Below are positions 55,754 to 64,000 of a stretch of DNA of 64,000 bases, in pieces. The stretch's first letter is position 1, and each line of letters begins with the position of its first letter. Under the pieces are notes generated by a model that did no database searches, had not been told where the DNA came from, and worked only from the letters and a program-made list of their open reading frames with translations. Origin of the DNA: Lachnospiraceae bacterium (GTDB lineage Bacteria > Bacillota > Clostridia > Lachnospirales > Lachnospiraceae); assembly GCA_017618075.1 (NCBI GenBank), contig JAFZUY010000025.1:62001-126000 (forward strand), in the 5' to 3' direction. Position numbers and translations under genes: made by a program.

Positions 55754-58306
55754 ATGAAAAAAAGTATTAAACAGGTATTATCGTATATTATAAGTGCAAT
55801 TCTTATTATTGGACTTTTTGCTTTCGTTATGCCTCAGAATGTAATTAAAGCTAAAGCCACCGGAACGAATAAGGCAATTCAAATTGGTCCGGATGTTTTG
55901 GGCGTTGGTGCAAATAATATAGATGGAAAAGCAGCGACAATTTATTATAATTCGTATAAAAAATATGACGATTCTAATATAGATTGGGTATTGAATAATT
56001 CGTGGTATGTTATTGGATATGGCGGAAATGGAGTGGCTTCAGATGATAATACAATGGTACTTTTATCAAAGAATTCGATATTTAATATAAATTATTCATC
56101 AGGTAAATCTAATGCTTATGCTGATAGCAATGCTTCGGAGGTAGCGAAAGCCTTTTATAACGAGCGTTTTTCCTCAATAGAAAAAGAATCAATAGAAAGC
56201 CGTACGCTATTTGGAGGGAGCGGCAATTATGGAATGGAAAATTATGATGAGGATAAAATAAGCGGAAATTCTCTATCAGGTGTAAAGTTGTGGCTTTTAT
56301 CTTCAAAGGAAGCGAATCTGGTTGATAGTGAAATTAGAAAATGCAATGAGGATTGGTATTTGAGATCTCCCGGAAGGCTCGATTTTTTTGCCGGTGGAGT
56401 ATCTTATGATGGAAGTGTTTATAAGGAAGGTTTCCCTGTTGGTTGGGACCCGGCTAATGTCGGATTTCGTCCTGCATTTATTTTGAATAAGTCCTCAGTT
56501 ATTCTTGTTTCAGCTGCGCAAGGGGGAAAAGAATCAGGTAATATTGGTTCATCAGCACTTATGCCGATTTCTGAATACACAAATACAGAATGGAAGGTGA
56601 CTTTACATGATACATCCAGAGATTCTTTTGCTGTATCGAGAATCGGAAACGGAAATATAACTTTAGGAGATAATATAAGTTTTTCGTATGAAAATGCAAA
56701 CGAAGGGGAAAAAGAATTTGTTTCTGCTATTTTGTTTGACTCGAATGATAATGCGGTTTCTTATGGAAGAATAGTGAATGTGACAGATACTTCTTTGTGT
56801 AATGGAACTGCCTCGGTAAAGATTCCGTCTGATTTGATTGAAGGAGAAACATATACATTAAAATTTCTTTCGGAACAATATAATGGGGACAAACTCACAG
56901 ACTTGGCTTCAAAATTTGATGATTCAAGAAATATAGTATTTAAAATCAAAAAAAATCCACAAGTCAGAGATTTTGTTGTATCGACAACAGATAAAATATA
57001 TGATGGAAATGCTTCGGCAGTAAGTGTTAGTGTTGCGACAGATGTTAGCGGAATTGGAACCCCTGTTGTTGAATATTATGACGATAAAGGCAATAAACTT
57101 GATTCGACTCCGATTCAGCCGGGATTATATAAAGTAAAACTTATTATTCCTGAAGGAATAGATTATAATGCAGCCAATTTAGAGGATCCTTTATGGAATT
57201 TTACGATTTTTACGAGAGATTACAATGTGATTCTTAATACAAATGGTGGAAAAATAAATTCGAATGATGTCAAGAGTTATACATATCAAAAGGGAGCAAT
57301 ACTTCCTACAGCAAATGATATTTCAAAGAGGGGGTATGTATTTGACGGTTGGTTTGATAATGAGGAATTAACGGGCTCTGCTATTACAAGTATTACGGTT
57401 TCTGAAAACGGTAATAAGGAATATTTTGCCAAATGGAATCCTAATTCATATAGTGTTAAATTTGATGCAAACGGTGGAAGCGGAACCATGGCTGATATGA
57501 GCCGTAAATATGGTGATAACACAGCACTTACAGCCAATGCTTTCACTTATGACGGACATATATTTTCGGGCTGGAATACACAGGCTGATGGCAATGGAAC
57601 ATCATTTGCAAACGAATCTGCAGATAACCTAATATGCGAAGATAATGTTACAGTAACGCTTTATGCACAATGGGATAGTGTATTTTATAATGTTGCAACT
57701 ACAGATGATGGAAACGGAACAGAAATTGCATCCGCAACTTCAGGCATAAAAGGAACGAACATTACCTTAACAGCAACTCCTAATGAAGGCTACAAGTTTG
57801 CTGGTTGGGAAATTGTATCCGGGGAAGCAAAGATTAAAGATGAAAGTGAAGCTTCAACTATACTATCGATAGGAACTTCGGATGTTGAAGTTAAAGCAAA
57901 CTTCGAAGAAATACCTGACGAACCTGAACCTACAGAACCTGAAGAACCTCAGGAGCCGACAGAGCCAGAAGTTCCCGAAGAACCTGAAGAGCCTGAAATT
58001 CCTGAAAAGGACTGGCTTGATGATTTATGGCTTGCTCTTCGTATAGCAGATGAACTCGGTGGCGCACAGACAGTGGAGTATAGCGGTGATTTTGCACTCT
58101 CGTACGATATCATGACCTACCTTGTCGAGCATCCTTCGATTACGTTTATTTATCACGTGACATACGAGGATGTTGAATATACAATCATTATTCCTGCAGG
58201 AAAGGCTGTTTCAAGCCCCGAGATTCCATGGTACGGACCTTTGTGGCTGCTTGCAAACTACGGTAACGGAAAAGTTCCGCAGGCGCAAAAGGGAACCAAT
58301 GAATAA
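55754..58306 (+). CDS. Exported InlB-repeat surface protein with DUF6273 region, copy 2
   Basis: About 850 residues. Signal peptide (about 1-37), a DUF6273-like part (~179-249; WYLRSPGR, GFRPAFILN), spacer, InlB/Flg_new repeats (~487-640; LNTNGGKIN, FDANGGSGTM, YAQW), a divergent InlB-like repeat (ATPNEGYKFAGWEI), a Pro/Glu-rich linker and the C-terminal domain (~751-850) shared with the protein at 51901, plus a short extra tail. The N-terminal two-thirds is AT-rich and diverged; the C-terminal ~190 bases are almost the same as in copy 1. GGGAGG selects ATG 55754 over 55748. Probably a surface adhesin or binding protein. Confidence 0.85.
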   Translation: MKKSIKQVLSYIISAILIIGLFAFVMPQNVIKAKATGTNKAIQIGPDVLGVGANNIDGKAATIYYNSYKKYDDSNIDWVLNNSWYVIGYGGNGVASDDNTMVLLSKNSIFNINYSSGKSNAYADSNASEVAKAFYNERFSSIEKESIESRTLFGGSGNYGMENYDEDKISGNSLSGVKLWLLSSKEANLVDSEIRKCNEDWYLRSPGRLDFFAGGVSYDGSVYKEGFPVGWDPANVGFRPAFILNKSSVILVSAAQGGKESGNIGSSALMPISEYTNTEWKVTLHDTSRDSFAVSRIGNGNITLGDNISFSYENANEGEKEFVSAILFDSNDNAVSYGRIVNVTDTSLCNGTASVKIPSDLIEGETYTLKFLSEQYNGDKLTDLASKFDDSRNIVFKIKKNPQVRDFVVSTTDKIYDGNASAVSVSVATDVSGIGTPVVEYYDDKGNKLDSTPIQPGLYKVKLIIPEGIDYNAANLEDPLWNFTIFTRDYNVILNTNGGKINSNDVKSYTYQKGAILPTANDISKRGYVFDGWFDNEELTGSAITSITVSENGNKEYFAKWNPNSYSVKFDANGGSGTMADMSRKYGDNTALTANAFTYDGHIFSGWNTQADGNGTSFANESADNLICEDNVTVTLYAQWDSVFYNVATTDDGNGTEIASATSGIKGTNITLTATPNEGYKFAGWEIVSGEAKIKDESEASTILSIGTSDVEVKANFEEIPDEPEPTEPEEPQEPTEPEVPEEPEEPEIPEKDWLDDLWLALRIADELGGAQTVEYSGDFALSYDIMTYLVEHPSITFIYHVTYEDVEYTIIIPAGKAVSSPEIPWYGPLWLLANYGNGKVPQAQKGTNE
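58080..58273 (+). repeat. Near-identical 3' coding block shared with 54263-54456
   Basis: These 194 bases differ at only a few positions from 54263-54456, far fewer than the rest of the two genes. This suggests recent gene conversion or domain exchange. Confidence 0.85.
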
Positions 58307-58336
58307 CTAAGTATAACAAAATGCATAATGACTGAA

Positions 58337-58383
58337 CGGGTCAAACAATGGCTGAACGCTGTTGTTTGGCTCGTTTTTCTTTT
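58337..58383 (+). terminator. Terminator of the second surface gene
   Basis: A GGTCAAACAATGGC / GCTGTTGTTTGGCTC stem with a short TGAAC loop, followed by GTTTTTCTTTT. Confidence 0.85.
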
Positions 58384-58449
58384 GTTTTATGAGGTTTTGT
58401 GGTAAAATATTATAGTTGATTTGTATGAATCAGACGGAGGGGTTAACGG

Positions 58450-58872
58450 ATGAAAAAAGAACTTAAAAATCTGATGATAATTGCGATGGAAGCAAGGAAT
58501 TATGCATACTGTCCTTATTCGAATTATTCGGTTGGCGCGGCGATTCTTTGCAAAGACGGAAGAATTATTACAGGCAGCAATATAGAGAATGCATCTTACG
58601 GAGTATCTAACTGCGCTGAGAGAACGGCATTTTTTAAGGCGGTTTCGGAAGGCGAGAAGGATTTTGTTGCGATTGCGATTTCAGGCGGAGTTAAGGATAT
58701 GGAGGCTGATTCGTACGCCTATCCCTGCGGTGTCTGCAGACAGGTTATGAGGGAGTTTTGCGACGAAGATAAGTTTAAAATTCTTGTGGTTAAGAATGAA
58801 AAAGAGTACGAAGAGTATCTTTTACGAGATCTGCTCCCGAAGAGTTTCGGACCTGACAATCTGGCCAAATAG
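58450..58872 (+). CDS. cdd: Cytidine deaminase
   Basis: A 140-residue homotetramer-type CDA converting (deoxy)cytidine to (deoxy)uridine. Zinc ligands and catalytic Glu are in NCAERTAFFKA and PCGVCRQVMREF; substrate residues are in YCPYSNYSVGAAIL and GSNIENASYG. SD GGAGGGG precedes the ATG. It marks the return from accessory to core genes. Confidence 0.96.
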   Translation: MKKELKNLMIIAMEARNYAYCPYSNYSVGAAILCKDGRIITGSNIENASYGVSNCAERTAFFKAVSEGEKDFVAIAISGGVKDMEADSYAYPCGVCRQVMREFCDEDKFKILVVKNEKEYEEYLLRDLLPKSFGPDNLAK

Positions 58873-58901
58873 TCTCGAAATCCTAAAAGTAACGATATTA
58901 C

Positions 58902-58930
58902 TTCAAATAATTAACATAATATGGTATAAT
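58902..58930 (+). promoter_or_regulatory. Probable promoter of the ireB-ruvX operon
   Basis: TTCAAA, a 17-base spacer, TATAAT. A good -10 with a weak -35, about 60 bases before ireB. Confidence 0.5.
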
Positions 58931-58990
58931 AAAAAGTCAGGATTTACGGAAAATTAATTATTTTAACATAAATGTATGGAGGGAAACAAA

Positions 58991-59269
58991 ATGGCTGTAT
59001 CCACAGAAACCCAATATTTTAACGTAGGATGGGACGAGAGAGATTCCGTTAACAATATCATAAAAGAGGTTTACACAGCTCTTAAGGAAAAAGGTTACAA
59101 CCCCGTCAATCAGATTGTCGGATATATTATGTCCGGCGATCCCACATATATCACAAGCTATAAGGGTGCTAGAAGCCTTATTATGAAGGTTGAGAGAGAC
59201 GAGCTCGTAGAAGAGATGCTTCTTGAATACATCTTCTCGAATGCATGGGACGAGGAAACCGATGAATAA
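58991..59269 (+). CDS. ireB: IreB-family regulatory phosphoprotein (DUF965)
   Basis: A 92-residue IreB/YrzL protein. Core motif [20 protein letters not shown] (positions 5-24) and [19 protein letters not shown] are diagnostic. In Enterococcus IreB is a substrate of the IreK kinase and modulates cephalosporin resistance. ATG 58991 follows GGAGGG. It overlaps ruvX by eight bases. In B. subtilis yrzL also precedes yrrK. Confidence 0.94.
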   Translation: MAVSTETQYFNVGWDERDSVNNIIKEVYTALKEKGYNPVNQIVGYIMSGDPTYITSYKGARSLIMKVERDELVEEMLLEYIFSNAWDEETDE

Positions 59270-59696
59270 CGAAAGGCTCATGGGGCTTGACTTCGGTTCC
59301 AAAACAGTTGGTGTCGCACTTTCCGATCCGACCGGGCTTATTGCGTCTCCTCTTGAAATCATCGAGAGAGAAAGAGAAGACAAATTAAGAAAAACGTTTT
59401 CGAGAATCGAAGAACTTATCGAAGAGTATAAAGTGACCAAGATTGTTTTGGGGCTCCCTTTAAACATGGATTCAAGCGAAGGCGAGAGAGTCAGAAAGAC
59501 CGAAGAATTCAAGGAAGCGCTTGAGCGAAGAACAGGTCTTGAGATAGTATTCTGGGACGAGAGATTATCAACGGTTGAGGCTCATGACATTATGACCGAA
59601 GCCGGTGTAAAAGGAATCGACAGGAAGAAGTTCGTGGATAAAATCGCAGCTTCAATTATATTACAGGGTTACATGGACTCACAAAAAGAAAAATAG
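59262..59696 (+). CDS. ruvX: Holliday junction resolvase-like RuvX/YqgF
   Basis: About 144 residues with the RNase H-like YqgF fold: [19 protein letters not shown] (first catalytic Asp), [15 protein letters not shown], and [13 protein letters not shown]. The protein family acts in 16S rRNA 5' end processing and is proposed to resolve recombination intermediates. ATG 59262 is used; an in-frame upstream start inside ireB lacks family support. Confidence 0.94.
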   Translation: MNNERLMGLDFGSKTVGVALSDPTGLIASPLEIIEREREDKLRKTFSRIEELIEEYKVTKIVLGLPLNMDSSEGERVRKTEEFKEALERRTGLEIVFWDERLSTVEAHDIMTEAGVKGIDRKKFVDKIAASIILQGYMDSQKEK

Positions 59697-59705
59697 GTAC
59701 GAAAT

Positions 59706-59960
59706 ATGGAAAAAATTTTATTTAAGGCAGATGGAGAAAATCCCGTTGAATTTTACGTACTCGAGCAGACCACAGTATCGGGTATCAATTATATTCTGGT
59801 AACCGAGGAAGAGGACGGCGATTCCGAGGCTTTGATCCTAAAAGACACATCAAAACCCGACGACGAAGAAGCGGTATACGAAATCGTTTCTGACGATACA
59901 GAATTAAAAGCTCTTGCAGATATTTTCGAAAGCCTTATGGAAGATATTTCGTTTGAATAG
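59706..59960 (+). CDS. DUF1292 domain protein (YrzB-like)
   Basis: An 84-residue acidic protein made of one DUF1292 domain (EFYVLEQTTVSGINYILVTEE, then acidic DGDSEALILKD). It is a conserved companion of ruvX in Firmicutes with no firm function. Starts ten bases after ruvX. Confidence 0.88.
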   Translation: MEKILFKADGENPVEFYVLEQTTVSGINYILVTEEEDGDSEALILKDTSKPDDEEAVYEIVSDDTELKALADIFESLMEDISFE

Positions 59961-59986
59961 TTTTATAAACAGATTAGGAGACAGTT

Positions 59987-61648
59987 TTGAATAAAAATAA
60001 AAATAGCGTTCGCATCATTCCTCTCGGGGGACTTGAGCGAATTGGCGTTAATATAACCGCTATCGAATATGACGATGAAATCATCGTTATCGACTGCGGT
60101 CTCGGATTTCCGGAAGACGATATGTTCGGTATCGACCTTGTGATTCCGGATGTGACGTATCTTGAAGATCACAAGGATAAGGTTCGTGCTTTTATGATTA
60201 CGCACGGACATGAAGACCATATCGGAGCACTTCCGTATATTTTAAAAAAGATTAATGTACCTGTGTTTGCTACTACTCTTACACAGGGACTTATTGAAAA
60301 CAAATTAAAAGAGCATGAACTGCTTGACGTGGTAGAACGTCACACGGTTCATTTTGGTGATGTGGTTAAAATCGGACCTTTCGGTGTCGAATTTATCAAG
60401 ACCAACCACAGTATCGTGGATTCTGCAGCGCTTGCAATCCACACACCCGCCGGAGTCATAGTACATACGGGCGATTTTAAGGTTGATTACACACCTGTTT
60501 ACGGAGACAGAATCGATCTTGAAAGGTTCGCAGAACTTGGCAGCAAAGGTGTCCTTGCACTTATGTGTGATTCGACCAATGCGGAGCGTGAAGGCTTTAC
60601 TCCTTCGGAAAAAACCGTCGGCAGAAAGTTTGACATCATCTTCAGCGAGCACAAGGATTCGCGAATCATCGTTGCTACATTCGCGTCAAACGTAGACAGA
60701 GTTCAGCAGATACTTAATTCCGCACAGCGTTTCAACCGCAAGGTTGTTGTCGAAGGAAGAAGTATGATCAACATCATCGATGTTGCGACCAAACTCGAGC
60801 GTATAACCATTCCTGAGAATACACTCATCGACATTGAAAATATCAAGGATTATCCTCCCGAGCAGACCGTTTTGATTACCACGGGAAGCCAGGGCGAAAG
60901 CATGGCGGCGCTTAGCCGAATGGCGATGGGTACGCACAGAAAGGTTAAGATTTCTCCAAAGGATGTCGTTATCTTTTCATCACACCCTATACCCGGCAAC
61001 GAAAAGGCTGTTACAAAGGTCATCAACGATCTTTTGAGACTGGGCGCGGATGTTATCTTTGAAGACACACATGTTTCGGGACATGCCTGCAGGGAAGAGA
61101 TTAAGCTTATTTACTCGCTTACAAATCCCAAGTATGCAATTCCCGTTCACGGGGAATACAAGCACTTAAAGGCCCATGCAAAGCTCGTAAAAGAACTGGG
61201 TATGGATTCGGAAAACGTATTCATTCTTTCATCGGGAAATGTGTTGCAGCTTGACAGCGAAAAGGCAGAGATTATAGGCAATGTTGATGCCGGTCCCGTC
61301 TTCGTGGACGGACTCGGTGTGGGCGATGTAGGAAACATTGTTTTAAGAGACAGACAGAAGCTGGCCGAAGACGGAATCGTGGTAGTTGTACTTGCACTTG
61401 ATTCTTATTCGGGCGAAATATATGCGGGCCCTGAAATCGTTACCAGAGGATTTGTGTACGAAAAAGAATCCGAGGAACTTTTAGGCAATGCAATGGCACA
61501 GTTAAGAGATTATCTTGAAGCCAAAAATTCCAAGGATGTTGCGGATATGTATCGTTGCAAGAATATTATCAGAGATTTTTTAAGCGATTATTTTTGGAAG
61601 AATACCAAGCGTAAACCTATGATTTTGCCGATTATTACAGAGGTATAA
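59987..61648 (+). CDS. Ribonuclease J
   Basis: A 553-residue metallo-beta-lactamase/beta-CASP ribonuclease with 5'-3' exonuclease and endonuclease activity in mRNA decay and rRNA maturation. Metal-binding HGHEDHIGALPY, GDFKVD, beta-CASP motifs (CDSTNAEREGFTPSE, SSHPIPGNE, PVHGEYKH) and the C-terminal dimer domain are intact. It begins with TTG at 59987, six bases after AGGAG (59976-59980); no ATG start gives the conserved N-terminus. Whether it is RNase J1 or J2 cannot be told. Confidence 0.95.
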   Translation: MNKNKNSVRIIPLGGLERIGVNITAIEYDDEIIVIDCGLGFPEDDMFGIDLVIPDVTYLEDHKDKVRAFMITHGHEDHIGALPYILKKINVPVFATTLTQGLIENKLKEHELLDVVERHTVHFGDVVKIGPFGVEFIKTNHSIVDSAALAIHTPAGVIVHTGDFKVDYTPVYGDRIDLERFAELGSKGVLALMCDSTNAEREGFTPSEKTVGRKFDIIFSEHKDSRIIVATFASNVDRVQQILNSAQRFNRKVVVEGRSMINIIDVATKLERITIPENTLIDIENIKDYPPEQTVLITTGSQGESMAALSRMAMGTHRKVKISPKDVVIFSSHPIPGNEKAVTKVINDLLRLGADVIFEDTHVSGHACREEIKLIYSLTNPKYAIPVHGEYKHLKAHAKLVKELGMDSENVFILSSGNVLQLDSEKAEIIGNVDAGPVFVDGLGVGDVGNIVLRDRQKLAEDGIVVVVLALDSYSGEIYAGPEIVTRGFVYEKESEELLGNAMAQLRDYLEAKNSKDVADMYRCKNIIRDFLSDYFWKNTKRKPMILPIITEV

Positions 61649-61651
61649 AAA

Positions 61652-61978
61652 ATGGAAAGTTTTGACAAACTGACCGAAATCTATATTGAAGATTTAAAGA
61701 AGACTCCGACATACAAACGTTACAGAGACAAACTCAAAGCACTCAAAAAAGACGAAGAGATGTGGGAGAAAGTCAAAGAGTACAGAAACAAAAGATTTGA
61801 ACTTCAGAAAAACACATCCGGAGACGAGCTGTACGATAAAGCGGACTGGTTCGAAAGAGAACACGCGTATATTTACGAGAATAAGCAGGCTAAAGATTTT
61901 CTTGAAGCCGAAGTTGCTTTGTGCAAATTAGTACAGGATATTTGTTTCAGACTCACTTCTTCAATAGAGTTTGAATAG
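61652..61978 (+). CDS. YlbF-family regulator
   Basis: A 108-residue all-helical protein of the YlbF/YmcA family (the Y-complex, which modulates RNase Y and mRNA maturation in B. subtilis). Family features include spaced Tyr/Glu-rich helices (TPTYKRYRDKLKALKKDEEM) and CKLVQDICFRL at the end. It lies three bases after RNase J, fitting a link to RNA turnover. Confidence 0.82.
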   Translation: MESFDKLTEIYIEDLKKTPTYKRYRDKLKALKKDEEMWEKVKEYRNKRFELQKNTSGDELYDKADWFEREHAYIYENKQAKDFLEAEVALCKLVQDICFRLTSSIEFE

Positions 61979-61987
61979 AGGTATAAA

Positions 61988-62473
61988 ATGACCAGAAAGA
62001 TACTACAGGAAATAGTTTTTATAGCGGTAAGGATTGCGATTATCGTAGCAATTATTTATGCCGGATACAGCTGCATTTCCGCATGCTATGATTTCGGATT
62101 TAAGATTTTTGCAGACGAAGCAAAAGACCGCGAACCCGGTATTACCAAAACGGTTGCTATTGTAGAAGGAAAGACTGATAAGGAAATCGGAGACGTACTC
62201 GCAGAGAAGGGTCTTATCGACAGCGGATTCCTATTCATGGTTCAGGTTTATTTTTCCGAATACAAGGACCAGTTAAAGCCCGGTGTATATGAACTTAGCA
62301 CCGCGATGTCACCTTACGATATGATGGCTGTAATGGCTGCTTCGGATGCAGACGAAGAAATCGATACCGATGACGAAAACTATGTACCGACCAAAAACGA
62401 AGCCAATCTCTGGGATGAGGCGGATGACACCATAAAAGAAGATAAAGACGAAAAGACCGAAGATGGAAATTGA
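61988..62473 (+). CDS. Short MltG/YceG-like membrane protein without catalytic domain
   Basis: 161 residues: one N-terminal membrane helix (about 10-32) followed by a domain like the LysM-like subdomain of MltG (VAIVEGKTDKEIGDVLAEKG, LKPGVYELSTAMSPYDMM), then a very acidic tail. The catalytic YceG domain with the active-site Glu is missing; normal MltG proteins are more than twice as long. In B. subtilis the full-length mltG (yrrL) occupies this place in the operon. Possibly a regulator or a reduced relic. It overlaps trmR by 11 bases. Confidence 0.75.
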   Translation: MTRKILQEIVFIAVRIAIIVAIIYAGYSCISACYDFGFKIFADEAKDREPGITKTVAIVEGKTDKEIGDVLAEKGLIDSGFLFMVQVYFSEYKDQLKPGVYELSTAMSPYDMMAVMAASDADEEIDTDDENYVPTKNEANLWDEADDTIKEDKDEKTEDGN

Positions 62474-63107
62474 CGAAGAAAGAGCCGAAGTTTTTATAAG
62501 GGCGCATTCCAAGGGATTTCCCAATTACCTTGAGGTGCTTGAAAAAGAAGCGAAGGAGCAGGATGTACCGGTTATAAGAAAGGGTACGCAGGAGTTACTT
62601 CGTTTCTTGTTATGTTTGAAGAAACCAAAAAACATACTTGAAATAGGCACGGCGGTCGGATTTTCATCACTTCTTATGGCTGAATATACCGATGAAAATA
62701 CGAAGATTACAACCATAGAAAATTACGCTCCGAGAATAGAAAAAGCGAAAGCAAATTTTAAGCAGTACGATAAAGGCGGAAAAATAAATCTTATCGAGGG
62801 CGATGCAGGCGAAGTTTTAAAATCTTTGGACGACAAATATGATTTGATTTTTTTAGACGGTCCGAAAGGACAGTACGAATCATATCTTGATGATATTTTA
62901 CGATTAATGCCTGAGGGGGCATTGCTAATCACAGACAATATTTTCAAAGAGGGAGATATCCTCGAATCAAGATATGCGGTTGAAAGAAGAGACAGAACGA
63001 TTCATGCGAGAATGAGAGAGTTTCTTTTGAGACTGCGCGATGAAGAATCGCTTGAAAGTGTGATTTTATCCTCCGGTGACGGAGCTACATTAAGTGTAAA
63101 AAAATAG
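62463..63107 (+). CDS. trmR: tRNA 5-hydroxyuridine O-methyltransferase (TrmR-like)
   Basis: A 214-residue class I SAM methyltransferase of the YrrM/COMT group. NILEIGTAVGFSSLLMAEYT is the SAM-binding motif, DLIFLDGPKGQY carries the metal-binding Asp, and ALLITDNIFKEG is typical. In B. subtilis TrmR methylates 5-hydroxyuridine at tRNA position 34 to 5-methoxyuridine; the hydroxyuridine is made by the U32 proteins encoded directly after it, as here. It starts inside the upstream gene. Confidence 0.88.
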   Translation: MEIDEERAEVFIRAHSKGFPNYLEVLEKEAKEQDVPVIRKGTQELLRFLLCLKKPKNILEIGTAVGFSSLLMAEYTDENTKITTIENYAPRIEKAKANFKQYDKGGKINLIEGDAGEVLKSLDDKYDLIFLDGPKGQYESYLDDILRLMPEGALLITDNIFKEGDILESRYAVERRDRTIHARMREFLLRLRDEESLESVILSSGDGATLSVKK

Positions 63108-63115
63108 GTTATTTT

Positions 63116-64000
63116 ATGAGAAAGCCGGAATTACTTATTCCCGCAGGCAGTCTTGAAGTACTGCGTACAGCGGTGAATTACGGAGCCGATGCGGTTTATA
63201 TCGGAGGAGATGTTTTTTCACTCCGCGCAAAGGCCAAAAATTTCACAAAAGAAGAAATGACCAGCGGCATAGCATATGCGCATTCAAAGAATGTAAAAGT
63301 ATATGTTACGGCCAATATTTTCGCGCATAACAAAGATTTAAAAGAGGCAGAGGGATATTTTAAGGAGATGGCTGTGGTGAAGCCTGACGGACTGATTATT
63401 TCAGATCCCGGAATGTTTACCTTGGCCGAAAAATTCTGCCCCGAAGTTGAAAGACATATTTCCACACAGTCCAACAATACCAACTATCTTACATACAGAT
63501 TCTGGTATGAGCACGGTGCTAAAAGAGTGGTGAGCGCAAGAGAATTGTCTCTGTCGGAGATAAAAGAAATAAGAGCCAATATCCCTGAGGACATGGAGAT
63601 TGAAAGCTTTATTCACGGAGCTATGTGCATATCTTATTCCGGCAGATGTCTTTTATCAAATTACTTCACCGGAAGGGATGCAAACCAGGGCGAATGCACA
63701 CATCCCTGCAGATGGAAATATGCGGTTGAAGAAGAGAAAAGACCCGGTGAATATCTGCCTGTATTCGAAAACGAAAGAGGCACATATATTTTCAATTCAA
63801 AGGATCTTTGCATGATAGAACATATTCCCGAGATGATTGATGCGGGAATTGATTCTTTTAAGATCGAAGGCAGAATGAAGACCGCTTTGTATGTTGCATG
63901 TGTTGCGAGAACATACAGAAAAGCGATTGACGATTATCTTGAAAGCGAAGAAAAATACCGTGCAAATATGGACTGGTATTTATCCGAGATTTCAAAATGC
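63116..64000 (+). CDS. Peptidase U32-family protein, probable tRNA hydroxylation protein (3' end beyond window)
   Basis: The first 295 codons of a U32-family gene that runs off the window. Diagnostic parts: MRKPELLIPAGSLEVLRTAV, NYGADAVYIGGDVFSLRA, the family motif ESFIHGAMCISYSGRCLLSN, the cysteines in GECTHPCRWKY, and NSKDLCMIEHIPEMIDAGID followed by FKIEGRMKTALY. U32 proteins include collagenase-like peptidases and the tRNA/rRNA hydroxylation proteins TrhP and RlhA. Because it follows trmR, it is most likely TrhP, which hydroxylates U34 of tRNA. Starts nine bases after trmR. Confidence 0.87.
   Translation, partial: MRKPELLIPAGSLEVLRTAVNYGADAVYIGGDVFSLRAKAKNFTKEEMTSGIAYAHSKNVKVYVTANIFAHNKDLKEAEGYFKEMAVVKPDGLIISDPGMFTLAEKFCPEVERHISTQSNNTNYLTYRFWYEHGAKRVVSARELSLSEIKEIRANIPEDMEIESFIHGAMCISYSGRCLLSNYFTGRDANQGECTHPCRWKYAVEEEKRPGEYLPVFENERGTYIFNSKDLCMIEHIPEMIDAGIDSFKIEGRMKTALYVACVARTYRKAIDDYLESEEKYRANMDWYLSEISKC

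Noticed and set aside
51901-58306. Sortase-anchored surface proteins
   Set aside because: No LPXTG-like motif, hydrophobic tail or basic end at either C-terminus; another attachment mode must be used if they stay on the cell.

Overview
The window looks like chromosomal DNA of a low-to-mid G+C anaerobic Firmicute, most probably a member of the Lachnospiraceae. This is inferred from gene content and style: hrcA-grpE-dnaK-dnaJ behind a CIRCE operator, an F-type ATP synthase preceded by atpZ/atpI, a [FeFe]-hydrogenase maturase (HydE), MecA, RecU, RNase J, YlbF, IreB and a DUF6465-type Lys/Ala/Pro-rich protein, with AGGAGG ribosome binding sites and TTGACA/TATAAT promoters. I saw no rRNA, tRNA, CRISPR array, insertion sequence or phage.

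Layout. 1-2.5 kb: two membrane proteins, hydE and a DUF1858 protein. 2.6-7.0 kb: MoxR ATPase, DUF58 protein and a membrane transglutaminase. 7.0-8.3 kb (minus strand): mecA and a cyclophilin. 8.3-8.8 kb: a 510-base gap with a near-consensus promoter but no convincing gene. 8.8-14.5 kb: a GH18/SH3 wall enzyme, Sua5, rpiB, upp, dCMP deaminase and a SleB-type wall hydrolase. 15.2-22.3 kb: the complete ATP synthase operon, whose c subunit carries the sodium-binding signature. 22.4-27.1 kb: a large protein with a degenerate C39-like domain, an aminotransferase and the AAPAKK-repeat protein. 27.2-32.2 kb: the heat-shock operon. 32.2-34.0 kb (minus strand): a zinc-ribbon/TIR protein. 34.2-45.6 kb: an OmpR-type two-component pair, a membrane protein, recU, prmA, rsmE, cysteine desulfurase, a hybrid kinase with Hpt domain, a LytTR regulator and thiI. 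45.7-47.4 kb: an HPr-like protein without the PTS histidine, and mtaB.

47.4-58.3 kb is the accessory and most interesting region. An ECF-like sigma factor sits in an apparent operon with a 102-residue membrane protein, an overlooked 38-residue membrane peptide, a polytopic membrane protein and a PrsW-like intramembrane protease. After a HipBA pair there are two large exported InlB-repeat proteins with an almost identical C-terminal domain. Each follows a conserved ~45-bp upstream element; the first element leads a second copy of the 102-residue gene and the second leads a decayed remnant of a third copy. Between them lies an AT-rich gene for a possible nucleoside phosphorylase-like protein. 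My reading is a duplicated surface-protein cassette that may be controlled by the neighbouring sigma/PrsW circuit; the regulatory link is inference.

58.4-64 kb: cdd, then ireB-ruvX-DUF1292-RNase J-ylbF-short MltG-like-trmR-U32 (trhP-like), which resembles the Bacillus subtilis yrzL-yrrK-yrzB-yrrL-yrrM-yrrN order with RNase J and ylbF inserted. The last gene runs off the window.
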